Translations under genes and position numbers: made by a program
Assembly (NCBI RefSeq): GCF_964204865.1
Contig: NC_135263.1
Coordinates: forward strand, 994,501 to 1,058,500
Direction: 5' to 3'
Length of the DNA stretch: 64,000 bases
Origin: Styela clava
Lineage: Eukaryota > Chordata > Ascidiacea > Stolidobranchia > Styelidae
Notes under the pieces: generated by a model
Told to the model about the DNA's origin: nothing
The model's input: only the letters and a program-made list of their open reading frames with translations
Databases searched by the model: none
Shown here: piece after piece, positions 44,748 to 57,025 of the stretch
Layout: each line of letters begins with the position of its first letter
Numbering within the stretch: position 1 is the first letter of the stretch

Positions 44748-45690
44748 TCTAGACAGCAGCCACTGATACACAAGGAGCTATTATGTTTTTGTCAAGCTTA
44801 CTCTAGTTTGGAATATGTATTATCTTGTATAGACTAACACATCCTGGGTCAAGTGGTGGGTGTGAGGTTTTATCTGAATCCAGTGTTCACTATAAGAATA
44901 TTATGACTGTATGCATTCCTCACAAGCTAAAAAACAAACTGCAAAAATTTAAAAAAAACTCTGGTTTCTGGTGTTCACTCTAAGAAAATTATGAGTGTGT
45001 TTGTTCCTCAGAAGCCAGGAAATAAACTTTGAAATTTCAAGAAAGCTCTGGTTTGTAGTGTTCACTCTAAGAAAATTATAATTACTTCCATGCCTCGCAA
45101 GCTGAAAAATAAACTTAAAATTCTGGTTCATTTAAGAAAACTCTGATTTCTGGTGTTCACGAGTATATACCAGGGTTTTCCAAACAAATGGAATCGAATA
45201 TAGCAAAAACTGTTTCAAAATGCAATGCGTCCCTTGGTGCAAATCCCACGAGTTTGACACCCCTTGTTTAGATAGCGGCCACTGATACACAAGGAGCTAT
45301 TATGTTTTTGTCAAACTCACTTTAGTTTGGAATATGTATTATCTTATATAGACTAACACATCCTGGGTTAAGTGGCGGGTGTGAGGTTTTATCTGAATCC
45401 AGTGTTCACTATAAGAATATTATGACTGTATGCATTCCTCACAAGCTAAAAAACAAACTGCAAAAATTTAAAAAAAACTCTGGTTTCTGGTGTTCACTCT
45501 AAGAAAATTATGAGTGTGTTTGTTCCTCAGAAGCCAGGAAATAAACTTTGAAATTTCAAGAAAGCTCTGGTTTGTAGTGTTCACTCTAAGAAAATTATAA
45601 TTACTTCCATGCCTCGCAAGCTGAAAAATAAACTCCAAATTCTGGTTCATTTAAGAAAACTCTGATTTCTGGTGTTCACGAGTATATACC
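44660..45690. repeat. 519-bp internal tandem repeat with sub-repeats of about 85 bp
   Basis: The block around GTGTTCACTCTAAGAAAATT repeats at an offset of 519 bp (44949 versus 45468). Inside it, units of about 85 bp share TTCACT, AAGAAAATTAT, CCTC and AATAAACT blocks. Copy 2 of the large duplication has only one block (50880-51293). Similar sub-repeats occur near 55640-55710. Confidence 0.8.
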
Positions 45691-45856
45691 AGGGTTGTCC
45701 AAAATGAATCGAATATCAAAGCGCTGCGACTAAGTTATTGTACGCCCTGGCATGATTGGATAAAGAATCAGCTACCGATGTCTAGATAATATTTAATTTT
45801 GATTGAAATTTAATTTAAACTTCGTTCAGAATGCAATATTTCGCGTACATTTCAAG

Positions 45857-47368
45857 TAGGAATGGGCAATGTAGAATAATTTACTATTCTAGAATAGTTT
45901 CATCGAATCCAGAATACCGAATCCTATTCTATTTTTATATTTATTCAAATAGTGGGAGTTTTCCACATTGCTAGATTTAGATGTTCAAAAATTGTAAATG
46001 TATTACCATAAATGTGTTATTTATTTGGAAATATCCTTAACATTGGATTTTATTTGATACTAAACAGGCATTTCCCAGGACATTAAAATCTAAGAATATT
46101 TTAATATTTTTGCTTGTATGTCATCTCTAAATACTGATATGAAAATGCTAAATTAAGATGCGCGTTACACACTTTGATAGTAAGCGGTTAAATATAAAAA
46201 TAGATAAGAAACGGCATTAAATCATTATTAATGTTGCCGAGTGTACTAAAACACACCCGCTGAGAATTAATTAGATGCAGGTCCAGCGTATGTCCACTGC
46301 AACCTATGCAGCCATGGTAAAGTTACCGTAAACGCCGATTTCTTAGTTAGTCATAAGGTAATAACATCTGAAGACTAATTCATTTTCTATTATTGTCGTT
46401 AAATATCATTATCTACCCAGACTTGGCCCTACTCACACTCAATACTCAACTATCTTCGCCAGATGCGGCATCATTTTTTAAATTTATCCGCGACTAAAAT
46501 ATTACAGACACTCGATCAAACGTGCGTCTATCTTGAACGATAGAAACGGACCGAAAGATATGTAATATTTTGAGGGTGAAATTTAAATGCGACAGATTGT
46601 CGTGTTTTGCGATATAACTTTGTATTTCGGAAACTGGAGTAATAAAAGTAAATTAATCGCAAGTGATGTCATAACATTTCACGCCTGGCTTTTGGTTTAC
46701 ATGCATCATTTTTTGGGGAAAACTCGCTGGTCGCCGAAAATCATTTACAGTAATGTAAAATGAAGCAAGGCACGCCTGTAAACAATTGAAGATTGTTGCA
46801 ATCAGATTATGGGAATATCGCCAATAAGTTGGCACAAATATAAACCCTAGCTAGATAGCAAAGCAGGAAAACGCAAAAATGGTGCGATAACGAGTCTTCG
46901 CCGTAAGGTGTACTTCACGACTTCTTGTCCAGAATACGCCGATTGAGATTACAGTGTTTGATGTTTACCGATTTTACGGGTTCTTTGCGATTCGGCAAGT
47001 TTAATTAGCCGAGAGAAATTTCCGCGCGAGAAAGAACTTTAAGAAGCTTGTCTTTAATTGATAATTAGAAACCCGAAATACAAAAATTGACCCACGGCGA
47101 AAACGCAAAAAAAAAACGCAAAAATGGTGCAATGACAAGTCTTCGCCGTGAGGTGTACTTCACCGACTTCTTGTCCAGAATACACCGATTGAGATTACAG
47201 TGTTTGAAGTTTACCGATTATACAGGTTCCTTCCGAGCAGACGCAAGTCTAATTAAACGAGAGAGATTTCCACGCGAGAAAAAACGCTCGTCTTCAATTG
47301 ATAATTAGAAACCCGAAATGCAAAAATTGATGCATGGTGCTGGAGAGGCGGAAACTGAATCCTGTTAT
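45857..47368. mobile_element. TIR element cut by the duplication joint
   Basis: Same element as 51458-52986 but lacking its last 40 or so bases, because TMEM220 copy 2 begins here. It includes a tandem pair of about 235 bp (AAAATGGTGC, TCTTCGCCGTAAGGTGTAC) at 46877 and 47121. Confidence 0.8.
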
Positions 47369-47879
47369 GGTGATATTTCGTATTCTCAATTTCAATGCTG
47401 CAAGTTTCTTTATTTTGTCAGCATTTGTACAATACAATGACCCAGATCCTGAGCTATGGATACCAGTATATCTGGCTCCTGCTATCATTTCTGTATTAAT
47501 TGGTTTCAAGCCCTCATTGTCTGAATCAAAATTCATAAAAGTATTTGACTATGGATATATTTTCTTTGGAACTATTTTATCTGCGTATTTGTTGCATCAA
47601 AACTACCATGATAATTTCATCCACTGGGTAGTGCATGATGAAGTGGGGAGGGAGTTTGGTGGACTTGTAATCGTTATATTTTGGATTATTTTTATGCACG
47701 AAACATCACATTTATCTGTGAAGAATTGGTTATTGTCGGTTTTTATAAGGATTCCGATTGCAATGTGGATCTATGTTTATAACAATCAGGAATATCGTGA
47801 ACTTTGGCCTCAACATTGCCAGACTGCTCTTTATCCAGAAAAGACAGATAATAGTTATTCACAGGAAAAGCAAAGATGA
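47334..47879 (+). CDS. Truncated TMEM220 duplicate with a transposon-derived start
   Basis: From codon 5 onward this is TMEM220 copy 1 with about seven amino-acid changes, among them I/N in segment 1, ISG/ISV, DFG/DYG, YQD/YHD, LSS/LLS and WTP/RIP. The first three codons and everything upstream are replaced by the end of a TIR element. At the joint, AT from the element and G from the gene make an ATG (47367-47369) exactly in place of codon 4, giving 170 residues. An in-frame ATG at 47334 would add 11 residues encoded by transposon sequence. The original promoter and 5' exon are absent, so expression is uncertain. It may be a pseudogene that happens to remain open. Confidence 0.7.
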   Translation: MVLERRKLNPVMVIFRILNFNAASFFILSAFVQYNDPDPELWIPVYLAPAIISVLIGFKPSLSESKFIKVFDYGYIFFGTILSAYLLHQNYHDNFIHWVVHDEVGREFGGLVIVIFWIIFMHETSHLSVKNWLLSVFIRIPIAMWIYVYNNQEYRELWPQHCQTALYPEKTDNSYSQEKQR

Positions 47880-47907
47880 TAAGACAACTTGACCATATTT
47901 TGTTATA

Positions 47908-49159
47908 CCGTATATGATCGCGTATAGGCCGAGTTTAAAACTCAAAAAAAAAGTTGCCCAACTAAGGGACCGTCTTATGCGCGCATAACTCAGATAGCAC
48001 CAAAAAATCGGCTCCTTCGCGCATCGAGACTTTGATCACGCAACGAAATGATATAATGCTGACTTGCGGGTAATTGCAACAGCTACAGACCATGCTTAAT
48101 TCTCACGATAAAGAGCGTGCACGCACACACCACACACGCGATCGCTTGTCTAGGTGTGATTGTCTGATCATTAACGTGACCGCTTGTATTTGATTAAATT
48201 TAATTGTATCTTTTGCATAAGAGCAACAGCATTGATCTACCAGCCGTCTCGTGGTCAAAACGTTATCATTTGTGCACAAGTAAGAATCAGATAGAAGTTT
48301 CAGGTAGAATAATACTCACAGCATTAATTCTTAACAATAAAACTGTAATTTCAATCATTATGAACAACCATTTACGGTAACTGAAGAGTTGAAATAACAT
48401 ATGAATATGATGTGATAAATACTGTGCTGTACGTCCATGGGTTAGGCAACAGCTGTGTTTTCGGTTTTTTCCTGAATCAGCAAAACGGAAGGGTCATAAA
48501 TCAATCACTTTATTTCGTGGTAGCCGTTTTCTTTCTGAAGTGCCGTTATCGGGCAGGGAGTGCTTCATTGCACCGGCCACGTTTTTGTTTTTAGGATTAA
48601 AACAAATAACAGCTGGTATACAAAGTCAATTAAATAATCGGCAGACACTTTGGCATACATTATAAAATATATCAGCCCATATATGAAGCTCACACAAATC
48701 ATGTTTGAGAATACTTGCGAAAAATAACCAAATTTATTGCCGTGTCCGCTCAGGATATCTCGACTACCTTAATATAAATAATGATTGTAAAATATTTTCA
48801 ATCAAAAATGTCCTCATGTTATACGTTTGGTACTTCAAGTCGGCGCTGATTTGATTCCTTTCATGTTGGCAGTAATTTAGTTGTGCCGCAAAGTGCTGTC
48901 TTCCATTACGATAAAACAGAAAATATAATCGAAAATTGTTTTAATCAAAATGTGGACAGCAGCGCTATACAAGAAGGTAGCGAATCGCGATATTTGAATA
49001 TTAAATTTGAATTGAACATCATTGACTGTAATAGATGCGTGCGCGTGTTACGATTTGTGGAAACGGCGTATATGCGAATTTTTATAAATTCACTATTTCG
49101 AAGCTGTTATTAGGGAGTCGGCTTATCCGCGTGATAGGCGTATATTCGAGAAAATACGG
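47908..49159. mobile_element. Tc1/mariner-like element (1,252 bp)
   Basis: The left end is CCGTATATGATCGCGTATAG and the right end is the complement of CCGTATTTTCTCGAATATAC. The flanking TA is duplicated (47906-47907 and 49160-49161). Copy 1 at 43216-43218 has a single TA with no insertion, a direct empty site. No transposase frame is seen. The termini resemble those of the 341-bp MITE at 463-803. Confidence 0.9.
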
Positions 49160-50360
49160 TAAGTAAATTTTTTCTAAGCAAGATCATGCACACCAAGTCT
49201 AAAGCAAAAAAAGTGGTCTCTAAATAAGTTACGGGCGGCCACTGAAGGGTCAAGAGCTGTTGACATAGTAATGAATTATATTGATTAAATTATGTTTTAG
49301 TAAATACCGAATGGCATAAGGCCTGAAGAAGCTCAGGTCAATATGACTAGGAAAACAGCTAATAATTGGAGTGTACTGATGCCGACAGGTTACCATGAAT
49401 CTGTCATTACTACCGGTATGTCAGTATGTCCCTAACCTGCATGGGTCCGAAATGCCTGTTCTTAAATGTCAGTGAAGCATTTTTTTCGAATTTTTCACTG
49501 CTTGATTGTCAATGTTCCCTCTGTTTATGATAAAAAGTAAGATTTGAGTTTGAGAGAAATCAGGTTTTTACATTTTATTCTGAATACCTATGTCAAATTC
49601 TATATGGCTATTTATAACTGTTTTATTCCTGTTATATTTAGCTTTGAATTACAGAGTGATTAGTTATTAATATACGGTATGTAAAATGCCTCTTCAAATT
49701 AAAGTGAAGACTAATGGACATGCAATTAGGATTTTACAAGACCTGAATAGGTGAGTGTGAAGCAGGGATTTCCAAAACTATGCGGTTAAAGCGTTAGAAT
49801 TAACTAGGAATGGAATGGAGTCATAGTTTTTAGATACCAGAGGGGGCGGCTGCATGTGGAAAAAGGTATAAATAAGCGTCTCATAAAGAATATACCTTCA
49901 TTGTATTCGATATATCAAGTTTTAATTTCAGGAATAAATTATTCAGAATTGTCATTTACTTGATTTGATATATGATGGTAAAACCTATTATTATTGCAAA
50001 AATAGGGTTTATTTGTAAAATGTTTCATGAGTTATTTTAATTGTCATATTTAATAATAAAAAGCCAAGAAACGAGAGCAAAATAAATGCATCACAGCCAA
50101 AGAATTAAACAAATTACAGTCACTTTATTTTATGAGGACTTTGCTTGTGGCACCTGGCCCTTTCGAAGGAAGCGAGGTCTCAGTTTAGGACCAGTTCTAA
50201 ACCATTCTGCATTTCCGCCTAACGTTTACTAAATTCAATTTCTATAAATCAATCATATATGAAAATTTCTCTGCCTAATGGACTGCCATGCATAATTTTG
50301 TTCATTTGATTTACATTTTTATGAATTTTTCTACTTATTCTTCGCAAACAAGGTCTTGAC

Positions 50361-50866
50361 CAGGGGTCTGTCAAACTCACGGCCCTCTAATGCAATAATT
50401 GTAATATTTTGTAAGTTTTTTTTTGTTATCTAAATGTAATACATTTTTCAAACCTTTTAAAGTGAAATTTATTATTCACACAGAAATTGACAATTTACAG
50501 AAAGTAGTTTTGTATTTTCGTAAATTTTAAGTCTATATATTAAGGTTGAGTCAATTTTAGTATGTATTATTCTTTTCCTTTGTTTTGAAAAGTTGTATAT
50601 ATAAAAATTTACGATTTTTTGTAACGAATACAGTAAAATGCAAGAAATTAATGTTTAAATGGCATTTGAAATTTAAGAAAATAATAAAACTTCATTCGGC
50701 TGTTCAATTATATTACAATATGTGTCACAAACTACACCTATCTAAAAATATTCTTGAAGAACATTTTATCAAAGTATAGCTGTATAAAAACTGGTTGCGG
50801 CCCTTGGCACAATTCCCAAAATGCAATGCATCCCTTGGCGCAAAACCCACGAGTTTGACGCCCCTG
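50361..50866. mobile_element. hAT MITE (CAGGGGTCTGTCAAACTC family), copy 2
   Basis: Duplicated counterpart of 44307-44747, with a 60-bp extra stretch near 50545-50604. Flanks are GTCTTGAC and GTCTAGAT. Confidence 0.82.
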
Positions 50867-51457
50867 GTCTAGATAGCAGCCACTGATACACAAGGAGCTA
50901 TTATGTTTTTGTCAAGCTTACTTTAGTTTGGAATATGTATTATCTTATATAGACTAACACATCCTGGGTTCAGTGGCGGGTGTGAGGTTTTATCTGAATC
51001 CAGTGTTCACTATAAGAAAATTATGACTGTATGCATTCCTCACAAGCTAAAAAACAAGCTGCAAAAATTTAAAAAAAACTCTGGTTTCTGGTGTTCACTC
51101 TAAGAAAATTATGAGTGTGTTTGTTCCTCAGAAGCCAGGAAATAAACTTTGAAATTTCAAGAAAGCTCTGGTTTGTAGTGTTCACTCTAAGAAAATTATA
51201 ATTACTTCCATGCCTCGCAAGCTGAAAAATAAACTTAAAATTCTGGTTCATTTAAGAAAACTCTGATTTCTGGTGTTCACGAGTATATACCAGGGTTGTC
51301 CAAAATGAATCGAATATCAAAGCGCTGCGACTAAGTTATTGTACGCCCTGGCATGATTGGATAAAGAATCAGCTACCGATGTCTAGATAATATTTAATTT
51401 TGATTGAAATTTAATTTAAACTTTGTTCAGAATGCAATATTTCGCGTACATTTCAAG

Positions 51458-52986
51458 TAGGAATGGGCAATGTAGAATAATTTACTATTCTAGAATAGTT
51501 TCATCGAATCCAGAATACCGAATCCTATTCTATTTTTATATTTATTCAAATAGTGGGAGTTTTCCACATTGCTAGATTTAGATGTTCAAAAATTGTAAAT
51601 GTATTACCATAAATGTGTTATATATTTGGAAATATCCTTAACATTGGATTTTATTTGATACTAAACAGGCATTTCCCAGGACATTAAAATATTATTTTTG
51701 CTTGTATGTCATCTCTAAATACTGATATGAAAATGCTAAATTAAGATGCGCGTTACACACTTTGATAGTAAGCGGTTAAATATAAAAATAGATAAGAAAC
51801 GGCATTAAATCATTATTAATGTTGCCGAGTGTACTAAAACACACCCGCTGAGAATTAATTAGATGCAGGTCCAGCGTATGTCCACTGCAACCTATGCAGC
51901 CATGGTAAAGTTACCGTAAACGCCGATTTCTTAGTTAGTCATTAGGTAATAACATCTGAAGACTAATTCATTTTCTATTATTGTCGTTAAATATCATTAT
52001 CTACCCAGACTTGGCCCTACTCACACTCAATACTCAACTATCTTCGCCAGATGCGGCATCATTTTTTAAATTTATCCGCGACTAAAATATTACAGACACT
52101 CGATCAAACGTGCGTCTATCTTGAACGATAGAAACGGACCGAAAGATATGTAATATTTTGAGGGTGAAATTTAAATGCGACAGATCGTCTTGTTTTGCGA
52201 TATAACTTTGTATTTCGGAAACTGGAGTAATAAAAGAAAATTAATCGCAAGTGATGTCATAACATTTCACGCCTGGCTTTTGGTTTACATGCATCATTTT
52301 TTGGGGAAAACTCGCTGGTCGCCGAAAATCATTTACAGTAATGTAAAATGAAGCAAGGCACGCCTGTAAACAATTGAAGATTGTTGCAATCAGATTATCG
52401 GAATATCGCCAGTAAGTCGGCACAAATAATTATTATTATTAAAACCCTAGCTAGATAGCAAAGTAGGAAAACGAAAAAATGGTGCAATAACGAGTCTTTG
52501 CCGTAAGGTGTACTTCACGACTTCTTGTCCAGAATACGCCGATTGAGATTACAGTGTTTGATATTTACCGATTTTACGGGTTCTTTGCGATTCGGCAAGT
52601 TTAATTAGCCGAGAGAAATTTCCGCGCGAGAAAGAACGCTTGTCTTTAATGGATAATTAGAAACCCGAAATACAAAAATTGACCCACGGCGAAAACGCAA
52701 AAATGGTGCAATAACAAGTCTTCGCCGTGAGGTGTACTCCACCGACTTCTTGTCCAGAATACGCCGATTGAGATTGCAGTGTTTGAAGTTTACCGATTAT
52801 ACAGGTTCCTTCCGAGCAGACGCAAGTCTAATTAAACGAGAGAGATTTTCACGCGAGAAAAAACGCTCGTCTTTAATTGAAAATTAGAAACCCGAAATGC
52901 AAAAATTGATGCATGGTGCTGGAGAGGCGGAAACCGAATCCTGTTATCGAATCCTCTGGATTCGGTATTCTTTATTGCCCATCTCT
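51458..52986. mobile_element. TIR element with TAGGAATGGGCAAT ends (about 1.5 kb)
   Basis: The left end TAGGAATGGGCAATGTAGAAT pairs with the complement of TAGAGATGGGCAATAAAGAAT on the right, and ACCGAATCC motifs follow in both ends. It is probably hAT-like by its ends but I saw no target duplication. It includes the tandem pair of about 235 bp (around 52480 and 52700). No coding potential. Confidence 0.7.
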
Positions 52987-53119
52987 AGTCATAAATTATT
53001 TGAAGCGCTATCGCGGTAACGCCACTCGACTTTTAATAATCATCTTTACAGATATGTTATCTTTTTAGTGCCACTGATAAAGACTCTTATCTCTGTAAAG
53101 ATCTAAATATTCACATTAC

Positions 53120-53325
53120 CTATAATAACTTTTAGGTCATGATCATACATGAAATGGCTTATTACGTTCTACGGACAGAGATACAACTCGAAATAACTAG
53201 CGTTTTCTCCTGTGTAAACATTAAAAAGCACACTTTAAATGTTGTTACCGATAATATCTTTTTAGTCATGACCTGACATGAAATGGCCTATTACATTCTA
53301 CGGACAGAGATACAACTTTTAATAA
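53120..53325. repeat. Imperfect direct repeat, about 80 bp, two copies
   Basis: The block TACGGACAGAGATACAACT with preceding ACATGAAATGGC appears near 53150-53190 and 53275-53318. Confidence 0.65.
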
Positions 53326-53730
53326 TAATATAATTTCCCTTTTTTGCACGTAATGGAAATAATTTAAATAAATGTAAAATAAAAAGCCTTGGAATGAAAT
53401 GGCGGCAATTTCCACCACGCAACCATGCAAATGTGTCTCAACAATATGAGGTGCAAGGTCGCACAGAAGTTAAACACAATCAAAGTGCCGATTTTATTTA
53501 TCGTTGTCATTACAATACGTGGCAAAGTGCTAAAATTCGTTTAAATATTTCTCTTGACAACGAAACACCGTGATGAGGACGAAAAGTTGCTATTATTCAA
53601 AAATCAGCCAAAAAGTATTCGAATATTTTGATATCCTTGACTGTGATAGGTTCGTACGGCGTGTTACGAATCGTAGAGTCGGCTTATATGCGAATATTTA
53701 TAACATCGTCGTTTCATGGCCGTTTTTTGG

Positions 53731-55480
53731 TAGGGATGCGACGAATCCAAAAAGGTTCGGCTCGGCCGAATCCCGAGTATTTGCGCTGGACTCGTGTCCG
53801 AGTCCCGAGTCCAATACTTTTACATAGCTCCGAAATAAATACCCAAATTGATGCTGTTGTTCGCGTATATTCATTCTGTATGATAAGACTATGTAATTAA
53901 AAACGTTGCACATAAACACTATTGCTTTCGAGGCAATCATTCGCTGAGCGGCTAGTTTAAATTAATATAAATAGGTCCTATTCCCCGTCGAAGGAATAAA
54001 TACTTTGTTACGTAACTCTGATCTACCGCCGCGTCGACTGCTGACGACGCCGCGCTCGTGTCCTGTCACGATAAATATGGGCCATAATCCACACGTTTGG
54101 AACAAATTTTTTATGGGAAATTTTCACTTATATGTTATCTTTTTTAGTCGGCGCTGATACAGACGCCCATCTCCGTGATAAAGAATTGCCAACTGTGGAA
54201 GCATCGAATAAATGTATCTTATAAATATATCGTAACAAAATAGCTAGCTATTCTTCGTTTGAAAACCATCAATAGCGATTGTCGGATCCGCGGAATTTAG
54301 GAATGTGTAATTGTTGAATAAGAGAGACGCAAAAGGCGAAATGTGTTATATGCTAAGTTACGGCTGTCTGTTCAAACTCATGATCATGACGCAATCATTT
54401 TCATTAATACAAATAACGGCGCTTTGAAAAGCAAAATCGAATTTATTAGCATTAATTCAGAAGTGAGAGTTACGAGTAAGATTTAAGCCACGATAGGTAT
54501 TGTTCGCTTAAAATAGGGACCGTAATTTACAAACTGTGATATGGAAGATCAAATCCAGAAGATGAGACCAGAATAAAATTAATATGTTTATGAATTCACA
54601 AAAAAACAATTCGCGATTGTGATAAAATTACAGATAAGAAGTAAAGGCGCCGCTTTTTTATCGAGTCTCCAGTCTTCTAGTAATTTTCTACTATTGGTAA
54701 ATAAAAAGAAATAGTCGAATTGTTCTATCAGGAAAAATTCGATTTTGCTCGTCACTAATCGCGGTGTATACTTATTGAATAAAAATAAAAAGTCGGCCCG
54801 ATTAACATTCAATTACCACGAGTACCGGTAATAGTTTCCAAATTTATGCACATTTAATCGATGCGACTTGTGAGATTGTTTTTGTACATATATACGATTG
54901 TAATGCCACTGACATCTGCGAGTTGTACTTTTCTCTCAAAAGTACCGTAATTTTCACTATTTTATCGTTTTATTTCTAACATTTCTCACATTTGTTTCTC
55001 TCCGGAAATGGCTAGATCATTTGTGGAACGATAAGAGGCGAACAGTGCGACATGGTTACCGCTGATTACAGATTAATCACTGTTCGAGGATTATCAAGTA
55101 TATGCTTGAAATAGGACGTGGTAAACATTCACTAAACGACAACGTCTGGCAATGGAAGGCAAGCTACACGCAACACTGGAATTTATTCAGCTGACTTTCG
55201 CTGACATATTTTTGTTCTTACGGCGTCGTGAATTTGTAGTTTTGGCGCCTAGTTTTAATTTCACCGTAGAGAAAATAGGCTGGACAGTCTCGTGGCAAAA
55301 CAGAACGAAAAAGTTCAATTTCTCGTCTAATCCGCCACCAGTCTGCGCTTGACTATCGCGTGACGTATGATATCCCGGACTCGAGTGAAATCATCAAAGG
55401 CTCGGGCCGAATCCGAGTATCAAATTACCAGAGATTCGGCCACGAATCCGAGCACGAGTCCGAATCTTGTCGCATCCCTA
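53731..55480. mobile_element. hAT element (1,750 bp) with perfect 8-bp target duplication
   Basis: Ends TAGGGATGCGACGAATCC and the complement of TAGGGATGCGACAAGATTCG, each followed by CCGAGT/GGATTCGG-type subterminal motifs. Target duplication TTTTTTGG at 53723-53730 and 55481-55488. No intact transposase; the frames inside are short and unrecognised. It lies inside older repeat sequence resembling the right part of the Tc1-like element near 49.1 kb. Confidence 0.92.
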
Positions 55481-55488
55481 TTTTTTGG

Positions 55489-56901
55489 CTTATGTGCGCA
55501 GTCCACGTATATGCGGGGATATACGGTATTCGATTTCAGACAGCCCTATTTGTAGATAACAGTTATTCCATTATTTATTGTATGCAAAGTCCTTCATACA
55601 CTGAGACAAGCTTCCTTTACTTGATTTTATTTACCTGCCTCGCAAGCCAAAAATAAACTGAAATTCTGGTTTCTGCCATTCACTCAAAGTAACTTATGAG
55701 TGTACGGTATTCAAAGTTGGCACTGATTTAAATTCTTTCATGTCGGCAGTAATTAATTGCTGCATAAGCAAAAAATATATCTACATATATATATTGCATG
55801 ATTGAAAACTCTTCATTATGGAAAAAAATGCTTTCGCAAATGTACGTGCTTTCGAACATCTATAGATTTTCAATGCAAAATCTTAACTTGGAAAATGCTT
55901 ATTGCTTTCAAGATTCTAAAATGTCGTTTGAAATTCAATTGTTTTTTCACCTACACAACTTGCAGACATATCGCGAAAGAATTGTGGTATTTTCCCTCCC
56001 ACATCCAGTTAAAAATTTGTTTGAATTCGTCAGGTTTCATTCTCAAACTCATGTTTACAAAATAACTTAACTTAATATATAACTACAGTTAGCCACTACA
56101 GGTGGCTATAACTATTTTGACTAGGCCTGTCACCGAAAAAAGTTGCCGACCACTGGTTTGGGTGACGTCATCTCACTCGACAGGACACTCTATTGTTCGA
56201 GCACCGAATTTCCCTTAATCGCTGCAGCTATTTTAACTAGAAATTCTGGTCGCCTACCGAGTTGTTTGAGTATTGAGTCGTTTGACTACCAGAAGAATGG
56301 TATCCCTCTAGTTGTATAGTCAAAATTGGCGACGGTTAGATATCACTTGTTCTAAATCTATGATCATGTACACATAATCATACCCCGACAATCGGGACTG
56401 GAAAGCTAACCACAGTTTTGTTGTGGGTTGAGGTGAGAAATGGAGCTGGAATCTGAGCTACCAGAATATTAGTGACTCCAGCCACTAACCACCTTCTTAT
56501 ACCTTATAAAAATAATCAAATCTATCCTTATTCATCACATATTTTTGTCAATATTTAATTTCTTACATGGAATCAAAAGTTTCTATTCAGTATGTATAGT
56601 TAAAACAGTTTACTTTACAATCGGTATACCTGCATCTGAGTTGATTTGTCATAGTAGTAGTCAAACCAAAAAAAAATCAATGACTTTGAAGCCCAAAAAT
56701 GAAGTGAAAAATGAAGCGCACGAGCTGGAGTCACAGTTTGAATATACTGTAGCTCCAAAAATACACCTAGGTCCTAGAACCATAGCAATTTCAAATCAGC
56801 TTCCCAGACTAGTAATAAAACATGCAAATTCACACAAGGATTTTCTGTGCAGAATAGCTAACACATTTAGCACTATTATGATTTGAAATATAATTTTCCA
56901 G
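55489..56901. other. Intergenic or 5' region of the kelch gene
   Basis: The left part (to about 55760) is repeat-like, with sub-repeats of the 45-kb type and a TGTCGGCAGTAATTA block shared with 48.87 kb. The rest must hold the first coding exon of the kelch gene or lie within its first intron. The open frame at 56545-56886 has no BTB-like features and I could not assign a start exon. Confidence 0.4.
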
Positions 56902-57025
56902 AAGCAGAAAGGAGACTCGAGATCATTGTGATTTCATGATCATAGCTGGCTCTGAAGAAATCCCAGTTCATAAGAATATTATATCTGTAGGATCTGATTA
57001 TTTCAGAGCAATGCTGGCTCATAAT
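56902..57025 (+). CDS. Kelch gene exon A: BTB domain, first half
   Basis: Follows TTTTCCAG and ends before GTAAGT, phase 0 at the end. Encodes SRKETRDHCDFMIIAGSEEI and the helix ending FRAMLAHN. Confidence 0.9.

Larger units (their letters stand above)
42679..52949 (+). repeat. Tandem duplication of about 4.7 kb containing TMEM220
   Basis: Copy 1 is 42679-47367 and copy 2 runs from 47368 to about 52949. The offset is 4,689 bp over the gene and about 5,940 bp after an inserted transposon. The joint lies between the end of a TIR element (CCTGTTAT) and codon 4 of TMEM220. Later events differ between copies: copy 1 has an extra 519-bp internal repeat, while copy 2 has a 1,252-bp Tc1-like insertion and small insertions near 49783-49900 and 50545-50604. 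Confidence 0.92.

Noticed and set aside
44949-51251. Three matching 60-codon minus-strand frames (NQNFKFIFQLARHGSNYNFL type)
   Set aside because: They are repeats of the 85-bp and 519-bp tandem units duplicated with TMEM220, without coding features.
56545-56886. 113-codon frame as the start exon of the kelch gene
   Set aside because: It reads through to 15 bp before the exon A border without a BTB-like N-terminus, and splice borders cannot be set; left unassigned.
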